DNA of 64,000 nucleotides from Henriciella litoralis (GTDB taxonomy: Bacteria; Pseudomonadota; Alphaproteobacteria; Caulobacterales; Hyphomonadaceae), in assembly GCF_002088935.1 (NCBI RefSeq), contig NZ_NCSS01000006.1, forward strand, positions 310,001 through 374,000, in the 5' to 3' direction. The notes under the pieces were generated by a model. The model had not been told where the DNA came from, ran no database searches, and was given only the letters and a program-made list of their open reading frames with translations. Positions 59,146 through 64,000 of the stretch are shown here, one piece after another (position 1 is the first letter of the stretch; each line of letters begins with the position of its first letter). A program made the translations under genes and the position numbers.

Positions 59146-60179
59146 TCGTTTGCCAATCCGCGGCTTGTCGCAACCAGTTTGGAGAGCGTATTCAGTGCCC
59201 GTCCGCTATCAATCGCTTCGGCGGCCAGAGATGCACCAGCTTCAAGACTGTCTGCCTTGTCCATTATCATCAGTCCTGCGGCCGCATTCAGAAGCACCAC
59301 GTCGCGAAAGGGCCCAGACCGCCCCTCAAGCAACTCGCGAATTGCCGCTGAGTTCTGCTCAGGTGAGCCGCCTTCAAGCGCCGAAAGCGGACTAGTGTCG
59401 AGACCGGCATCTGCAGGGGTCACGGCAAATTTGCGAAGCGACCCTTGCGCCACTTCCATGACTTGCGACTCACCTGCGATGGACAGCTCATCGATCCCAT
59501 CTACGCCATGGACGACCCAGGCTTTTTCAACGCCGAGCTTTAAAAGCGTCTCGGCCACCGGCTCGATCCACCTCGACTCGTACACGCCAAGAATATGGTG
59601 CGTTGCATTGGCTGGGTTTGAGAGCGGCCCTAACAAATTGAAGATGGTTCGAATCCCGAGGCTTGCCCGCACGGCCGCGACATGCCGCATCGCAGAATGA
59701 TGGCTAGGCGCGTAGAGAAATCCGACCCCAACCTGGTCGATACACTCACTGAAGATTTCAGGCGTAACATCCAGCTCAACACCAAGGGCTTCCAGGACGT
59801 CAGCCGACCCGGTCTTTGGCGGCACCGAACGATTGCCATGCTTGGCGACACGCCCGCCCGCAGCGGCAATGACGATTGCGCTCGCGGTGGACGTATTGAG
59901 CGATGTCCATGGAAGACCGCCAGTGCCGCACGTATCCAGAAGAGGGCCGTCCACGTGAACCTGTCGCGCATGCTTGCGCATGGTATGTGCGCCAGCACTA
60001 AGCTCCGTCGATGTTTCGCCACGAACAGCCAGCCCCATCAAAAATGCGCCCACTTGTTCAGGCGCGGCCTTACCGTCCAGCAGGGTGTCGAAAGCAGCTT
60101 CTAGCGTGCTTTCTGACAATTCCTCTTTCCGGGCAAGCGCCTTTATGGACGCGGCAAGGGCTGTGTCAGTCATCGTCAT
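59142..60179 (-). CDS. trpD: Anthranilate phosphoribosyltransferase
   Basis: TrpD transfers phosphoribose from PRPP to anthranilate. The 345-residue protein has the PRPP motif DTCGTGG near 83, then STASAIVIAAAG, the KHGNRSVPPKTGSADVLEALG loop near 115 (split by the hinge), and SLGIRTIFNLLGPLSNPA near 172. The 72-base gap to the upstream hydrolase gene breaks the tight coupling seen elsewhere in the cluster. Confidence 0.96.
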   Translation of the reverse strand: MTMTDTALAASIKALARKEELSESTLEAAFDTLLDGKAAPEQVGAFLMGLAVRGETSTELSAGAHTMRKHARQVHVDGPLLDTCGTGGLPWTSLNTSTASAIVIAAAGGRVAKHGNRSVPPKTGSADVLEALGVELDVTPEIFSECIDQVGVGFLYAPSHHSAMRHVAAVRASLGIRTIFNLLGPLSNPANATHHILGVYESRWIEPVAETLLKLGVEKAWVVHGVDGIDELSIAGESQVMEVAQGSLRKFAVTPADAGLDTSPLSALEGGSPEQNSAAIRELLEGRSGPFRDVVLLNAAAGLMIMDKADSLEAGASLAAEAIDSGRALNTLSKLVATSRGLANE

Positions 60180-60251
60180 TAAATCCGGTCGGGGCCAAAA
60201 GTCAGGCCAGCGATAGCCAGCTTGTCTGCAGGACGCAATTGCATGGATGTT

Positions 60252-61025
60252 TCATCCAGCCAGAAATGCCTTGATTTCCGAGAGAATGCCGCGGTCCTGA
60301 GCAAGCTCACGGTGATCGAGATCTTCGACCTCCAGCAGTTCGGAATGGGGAAGCGTTGTAGCCAAGCGTTTTATGCTGTCGATCGGGCAGTCTTCATCGT
60401 TTTGAGACCCTATCAGCAGGATGCGTCCTCTGAAATCATTCAGGCACTCACCAATGTCCAGAGCCTGCAATTCGAAACCGTGTATTTGTCGGTACTTTTC
60501 CTGCGCACGCTGGATGATCTGTTCATCGACACCCTTTCGGCGCTGGCGAGCCTCCCAGCCTCGTCCGTTGCCGGGCAAAGGCGGCGCGATCAGAACGATG
60601 GCCGGTACATCTGCACCTTCGGCAATTGCGTTGGCCGTCGCCGAGCACCCGAAGGAGTGGGCAATGATTGCGTTCAACTGCGCTTCACTGTCCATGACGG
60701 CTTTGACAGATGCGCCAGCCGACTTCCACGTGCAGTCCTCATCCTTCGAGGCGCCATGACCTGGCAGATCCATCAGCAGGACGGCGTCTCCACGTTGCAG
60801 GTAGTCCATCGCAAAGGGCCGCCAGACGCGGTGAGTATCATCCCAGCCATGAACGAATAGTGTCGCGACACCGTCTCCGGCGCGCCAGACGGGTGCGCTT
60901 GTCTCATCAAAATCCACATCGAAGCGTGTCTGCGGTGGCAGAAGGTTTTGACCAGGCCCTGCCGTCGCGCTGATGGGACGCATCGTCTCCAGGAGTGCTT
61001 CAGCCTGTTGATCTAGATCGTTCAT
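60252..61025 (-). CDS. Alpha/beta hydrolase inside the trp cluster, substrate unknown
   Basis: A 257-residue soluble alpha/beta hydrolase. The oxyanion-hole segment is FVHGWDDTHRVWRP near 57. The nucleophile elbow is AHSFGCS with Ser124 (Ala instead of the usual first Gly). The acid is Asp210 or Asp212 in SQNDED and the base is His238 in DLDHRE, so the triad is complete. No family with a known substrate is recognisable. It lies 12 bases after trpG and 72 before trpD, same strand, so it is probably transcribed with tryptophan genes. A small TGGATG-TTT-CATCCA hairpin overlaps its stop. Confidence 0.85.
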   Translation of the reverse strand: MNDLDQQAEALLETMRPISATAGPGQNLLPPQTRFDVDFDETSAPVWRAGDGVATLFVHGWDDTHRVWRPFAMDYLQRGDAVLLMDLPGHGASKDEDCTWKSAGASVKAVMDSEAQLNAIIAHSFGCSATANAIAEGADVPAIVLIAPPLPGNGRGWEARQRRKGVDEQIIQRAQEKYRQIHGFELQALDIGECLNDFRGRILLIGSQNDEDCPIDSIKRLATTLPHSELLEVEDLDHRELAQDRGILSEIKAFLAG

Positions 61026-61037
61026 CTGCCTGCTTAG

Positions 61038-61607
61038 CTAGCGAGTAAGTTTCAAAAAGTTCTCGATGAGCTCGTGCCCGTACTCAGTCTTGATAGATTC
61101 TGGATGAAACTGAACGCCGTACACCGGCCGCGAAAGGTGGTGTACCGCCATGATCTCACCGTCTGGCGTCCACGCATCGGCTTCCAACGCAGCGGGAAGA
61201 CGATCAGACGGAATGGCGAGCGAATGGTAGCGAACAACGTCGAACTGTCTTGGCAGACCTTCAAAAAGGCCTGTTTGCCGAGTCTCAATTGTTGAGATCT
61301 TGCCGTGGAGAATTTGCTGAGCCTGGGTGACCGGCTCTCCAAATGCATCTCCAATGGCTTGATGGCCGAGACATACGCCGAGTATCGGCAGGGACTCCGG
61401 AGCCGCCTTTATCAGATCAACGCAGATGCCAGCTTCACGCGGCGTGCAGGGGCCAGGAGACAAAACGATGCTCTCTGGTTGGAGCGCCAGGACGTCGTCA
61501 ACAGACATCTCGTCATTGCGAATCACCCGTGTGCGACCGCCGGCCTGTTCGATGTAATGAACCAGGTTCCAGGTAAAACTGTCATAGTTGTCGATGACGG
61601 CAATCAT
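61038..61607 (-). CDS. trpG: Anthranilate synthase component II (glutamine amidotransferase)
   Basis: TrpG supplies ammonia from glutamine to TrpE. The 189-residue class I amidotransferase has IDNYDSFTWNLVHY at the start, SPGPCTPREAG near 50, the nucleophile Cys79 in LGVCLGHQAIG, and the His/Glu pair in FHPES near 167. It has no fused TrpD domain. ATGA overlap couples it to trpE. Confidence 0.96.
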   Translation of the reverse strand: MIAVIDNYDSFTWNLVHYIEQAGGRTRVIRNDEMSVDDVLALQPESIVLSPGPCTPREAGICVDLIKAAPESLPILGVCLGHQAIGDAFGEPVTQAQQILHGKISTIETRQTGLFEGLPRQFDVVRYHSLAIPSDRLPAALEADAWTPDGEIMAVHHLSRPVYGVQFHPESIKTEYGHELIENFLKLTR

Positions 61608-63034
61608 TGATCGAACTCGTAAATTGCAGACATTTCCGCGGCGCGTCTAAGCGCGCCAGCCTTGTGAACAGTCTCATCGAATTCGTATTGGGGCGAGCTA
61701 TCGAGAACGACGCCGCCACCCGCCTGGATATGTATCTGTCCATCTTTCAGGACAGCTGTCCGCAAAGCGATACACGTGTCCATGTCGCCATCCCAGCCAA
61801 AATACCCAACGGCCCCGCCATATATTCCACGGCGGGAAATTTCCAGCTCGTCGATAATCTGCATGGCGCGGATTTTTGGGGCGCCTGAAACTGTGCCTGC
61901 CGGCAACCCTGCTAGCAGCGCGTCGACACAATCCAGCCCGTCCCGCAAATCACCCTCAACGTGGCTAACGATGTGCATGACATGGCTATAACGCTCGACG
62001 ATGAACTGCTCTGAGACTTCAACGCTGCCATATTTGGCGACCCGGCCAACATCATTGCGACCGAGATCAAGAAGCATCAGGTGTTCTGAGCATTCCTTCT
62101 CGTCCGCAAGGAGGTCGGCTGCGCGACGTGCATCCTCAACAGGGTCACCGGACCGAGGCCGCGTGCCGGCGATAGGACGGATCGCAACCCGGCCTTCACG
62201 AAGTCTGACAAGAATTTCGGGGCTCGACCCGACAAGCCGGACGTCGCCGAGATTCATATGGAACATGAATGCGGACGGATTGAGCCGGCGCAGAGCGCGA
62301 TAGAAACTTATCGACTGGCGGCCGAAGGGGGCCGAGAAGCGCTGGCTCGGCACTATCTGAAACGTATCGCCTGCACGGGCGTACTCTACAGCTGCCTCAA
62401 CCATCTCAAAGTATCGAGCCTTGGATGTGTTCGATGTAAAATCCATCGAAGCAGGCTCACCATCGCGAGGCGAGATCGGTGAGGCGCGTCGCAGGTTTTG
62501 CTCGACCCGATCCAGCCGCGCATTCGCCGCGTCTTCTCCGCCTGGCTCATGGCGCCCAACAAGAAGAAGCTCCTGGTACAGGTGATCGAAAATGATCATG
62601 ACGCCAGGAATAACGAGAAGCGTTTCAGGGACTTTCAGGTCGTCTGGCGCGTTGATCTGAACAGGCTCGACATATTGGATCATGTCATAGCCGACATATC
62701 CGAAAGCGCCGGATGCCATTGGAGGCAATCCGGCTTCATCGGTTGTCGCGCGAGCCATCGAGACAAACTGGCGAAGCGCAGAAATAGGGTCGGCCTCAAC
62801 AGTTTCAGAAGATGCGAACCCCGCATCAGTGGCTATCTCGCATTTCCCCTCAAGGATCCTGAACCACTTGATCGGCTCTACACCGACGAAGGAGTACCGA
62901 CCGAGCCGTTCGCCCCCATGAATGGATTCAAACAGGAACGAGCCGGGCTCTTCGGGGTCGAGCTTGAGCATCGCCGAGACAGGAGTCTCGATGTCACCGA
63001 TCCGCCGACGCACAATCAATCTGTCGCGGGTCAT
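61604..63034 (-). CDS. trpE: Anthranilate synthase component I
   Basis: TrpE converts chorismate to anthranilate with ammonia from TrpG. The 476-residue protein has the chorismate-binding domain with IAGTRPRSGD near 287, LMLLDLGRNDVGRVAKYG near 323, HIVSHVEGDLRDG near 355 and LPAGTVSGAPKIRAMQIIDE near 376. The N-terminal feedback segment LDPEEPGSFLFESIHGGERL has the LLES-like Ser of the tryptophan site. ATGA overlap couples it to ppiD, the usual order in the class. No leader peptide is possible at this junction. Confidence 0.96.
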   Translation of the reverse strand: MTRDRLIVRRRIGDIETPVSAMLKLDPEEPGSFLFESIHGGERLGRYSFVGVEPIKWFRILEGKCEIATDAGFASSETVEADPISALRQFVSMARATTDEAGLPPMASGAFGYVGYDMIQYVEPVQINAPDDLKVPETLLVIPGVMIIFDHLYQELLLVGRHEPGGEDAANARLDRVEQNLRRASPISPRDGEPASMDFTSNTSKARYFEMVEAAVEYARAGDTFQIVPSQRFSAPFGRQSISFYRALRRLNPSAFMFHMNLGDVRLVGSSPEILVRLREGRVAIRPIAGTRPRSGDPVEDARRAADLLADEKECSEHLMLLDLGRNDVGRVAKYGSVEVSEQFIVERYSHVMHIVSHVEGDLRDGLDCVDALLAGLPAGTVSGAPKIRAMQIIDELEISRRGIYGGAVGYFGWDGDMDTCIALRTAVLKDGQIHIQAGGGVVLDSSPQYEFDETVHKAGALRRAAEMSAIYEFDQ

Positions 63035-64000
63035 GTGTCGGGATTCACGCGAGCCTTGTAGGACGAGAAGGCGCCGTCATTGACCTTGAGCTTAACGTCG
63101 CTCTGTATCTCAGCGACAAACGCCTCCAGCAAGTCATTCGTTAGCTGGCTTTCGATCTCCGTTGACGCAGCAGAGCTAGCCGCTTGCAATGCATCACCGG
63201 CAGGTTTTTCGATACTGGTCAGTTGGACCACAGCAACGGCTTGTCCAGTTTGAAGCGGCGCCAGATAGATGTCCCCGACCTCTTTGAGAGAAAACACGCC
63301 CGCGGCGAGGGCAGGGGGAATTTGGCTATTCGGTCCAGGTACGCGCGTGAAGGCCTGATCAAATTCAACCACATTTGCGTCATAGGTTTCGGCGGCATCT
63401 TCAAGGGTCAGCGCCCCACTGGCGATGTCATGCTGGATCGACTGAGCAGTCGTGTTGAGCGCTTCTGAATCTCTTTGAGCCTCAAGCGCCAGACGCAGGT
63501 CGTCCCGTATATCCTCCAGATCAGGCGTGAATGGTTCCACGATCGAGTCCACGCGTAGAATATAGGCGGTCTCATCTTGTCCGAAACGCGAGGTCTTGCC
63601 GCCTTCGGTCAACTCAAAAGCTCGCATGAGAATGTCTGGGTCGGCCTGCAGCGCAGCAATGCGAACGCCATTCTGGGTCGTCCCTGAGCGGTCGACGGGG
63701 GCAAAGCTGAGCACCGGGGTCCCCATTTCCGCACCAATTGATTCCAGGCTGGCGCCAGTCCCGATCAGATTGTCGAGCTGCGACAGCGAGTCATAATAGA
63801 GACCAATCGCCTGTTCCCGAGAGAGCTCATCAACAATCTCTTCGCGAACCGCATCGAAAGGTTCGACTTCACCAGGCGTAATCGATTCCAGGCGAGCGAC
63901 AGTGAACAGGCGTCCTGTCTCGAACGGACCGAAAATGCCGCCAGGTTGCGCGGTTGGCCCAAACACTCTCTCGGCAAGCTGACGATTATTCATGCTGGTC
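63031..64000 (-). CDS. ppiD: PpiD-type periplasmic peptidyl-prolyl isomerase, C-terminal part (truncated by window edge)
   Basis: About 323 C-terminal residues are visible; the gene continues beyond the window. The fragment starts near the end of the parvulin-like region (GIFGPFETGRLFTVARLE). It continues with long helical segments (REEIVDELSREQAIGLYYDS) and a second SurA-like helical domain ending in SYKARVNPDT. This matches the C-terminal half of alphaproteobacterial PpiD/SurA-N proteins, which are anchored by an N-terminal helix and assist folding of exported proteins. Its position just before trpE supports the call. The membrane anchor is not in view. Confidence 0.8.
   Translation of the reverse strand, partial: TSMNNRQLAERVFGPTAQPGGIFGPFETGRLFTVARLESITPGEVEPFDAVREEIVDELSREQAIGLYYDSLSQLDNLIGTGASLESIGAEMGTPVLSFAPVDRSGTTQNGVRIAALQADPDILMRAFELTEGGKTSRFGQDETAYILRVDSIVEPFTPDLEDIRDDLRLALEAQRDSEALNTTAQSIQHDIASGALTLEDAAETYDANVVEFDQAFTRVPGPNSQIPPALAAGVFSLKEVGDIYLAPLQTGQAVAVVQLTSIEKPAGDALQAASSAASTEIESQLTNDLLEAFVAEIQSDVKLKVNDGAFSSYKARVNPDT

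Noticed and set aside
60222..60860. A 212-codon plus-strand frame opposite the alpha/beta hydrolase
   Set aside because: The minus-strand gene has a complete catalytic triad; this frame has no domain.
1..64000. CRISPR arrays, insertion sequences, toxin-antitoxin pairs, riboswitches, replication origins
   Set aside because: I looked for spaced repeats, transposase motifs, small paired genes and known leader folds and saw none I could support.

Overview
This window is a dense block of housekeeping chromosome from an alphaproteobacterium. Three things point there. The gene orders are typical of the class: nuoN-birA-coaX-rnj-mce-DUF1467-proS-lolC-lolD-dnaE, rpsB-tsf-pyrH-frr-uppS-cdsA-dxr-rseP-bamA-skp-lpx, and ppiD-trpE-trpG-trpD-trpC-lexA. 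Complex I carries the alphaproteobacterial accessory subunit related to mitochondrial NDUFS4. The lexA promoter carries a GTTC-N7-GTTC operator. The moderately GC-rich sequence, the class I PHA synthase, the two-domain cold-shock protein and the sphingosine-phosphate-lyase homologue suggest a Hyphomonadaceae/Caulobacterales-like marine bacterium. That family-level placement is an inference. I see no rRNA, CRISPR array, insertion sequence, integrase or prophage.

Layout. 1-8.45 kb: the 3' end of argC, a convergent PHA synthase (phaC), a small putative lipoprotein, then alaC-type aminotransferase, homoserine dehydrogenase (hom), class II fructose-1,6-bisphosphatase (glpX) and recJ. 8.5-12.15 kb: four tRNAs (Glu-UUC, Pro-UGG, Arg-UCU, Phe-GAA) interspersed with a double cold-shock protein, a secreted DUF192 protein, a hotdog thioesterase, the NDUFS4-like complex I subunit and a sphingosine-1-phosphate-lyase-like enzyme. 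12.3-27.55 kb: the complete nuoA-N operon, with a four-helix membrane protein of unknown function between nuoF and nuoG and a C-terminally extended NuoE. 27.5-34.8 kb: birA, coaX, RNase J, methylmalonyl-CoA epimerase, DUF1467, proS and the Lol lipoprotein-release transporter. 34.9-38.3 kb: dnaE.

38.3-52.6 kb: translation and envelope genes. rpsB-tsf, a strong hairpin, then pyrH-frr-uppS-cdsA-dxr-rseP-bamA-skp-lpxD-lpxA-lpxI-lpxB, in which the fabZ usually found between lpxD and lpxA is absent. 52.6-55.45 kb (minus strand): gltA and gltX. 55.47-57.6 kb: comEC. 57.6-64 kb (minus strand): lexA, trpC, trpD, an alpha/beta hydrolase, trpG, trpE and the C-terminal part of a PpiD-type periplasmic foldase.

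Most neighbours overlap by 1-4 bases (ATGA, TAATG, GTGA), so translational coupling is widespread and intergenic space is scarce. I found no convincing new multi-gene system. The best leads are: the unknown membrane protein inside the nuo operon; a lexA promoter with three GTTC half-sites, one of them within a good -10 element; the alpha/beta hydrolase inserted in the trp cluster; the missing fabZ; the Lys/Ala-rich tail of PhaC; and the sphingosine-phosphate-lyase homologue.
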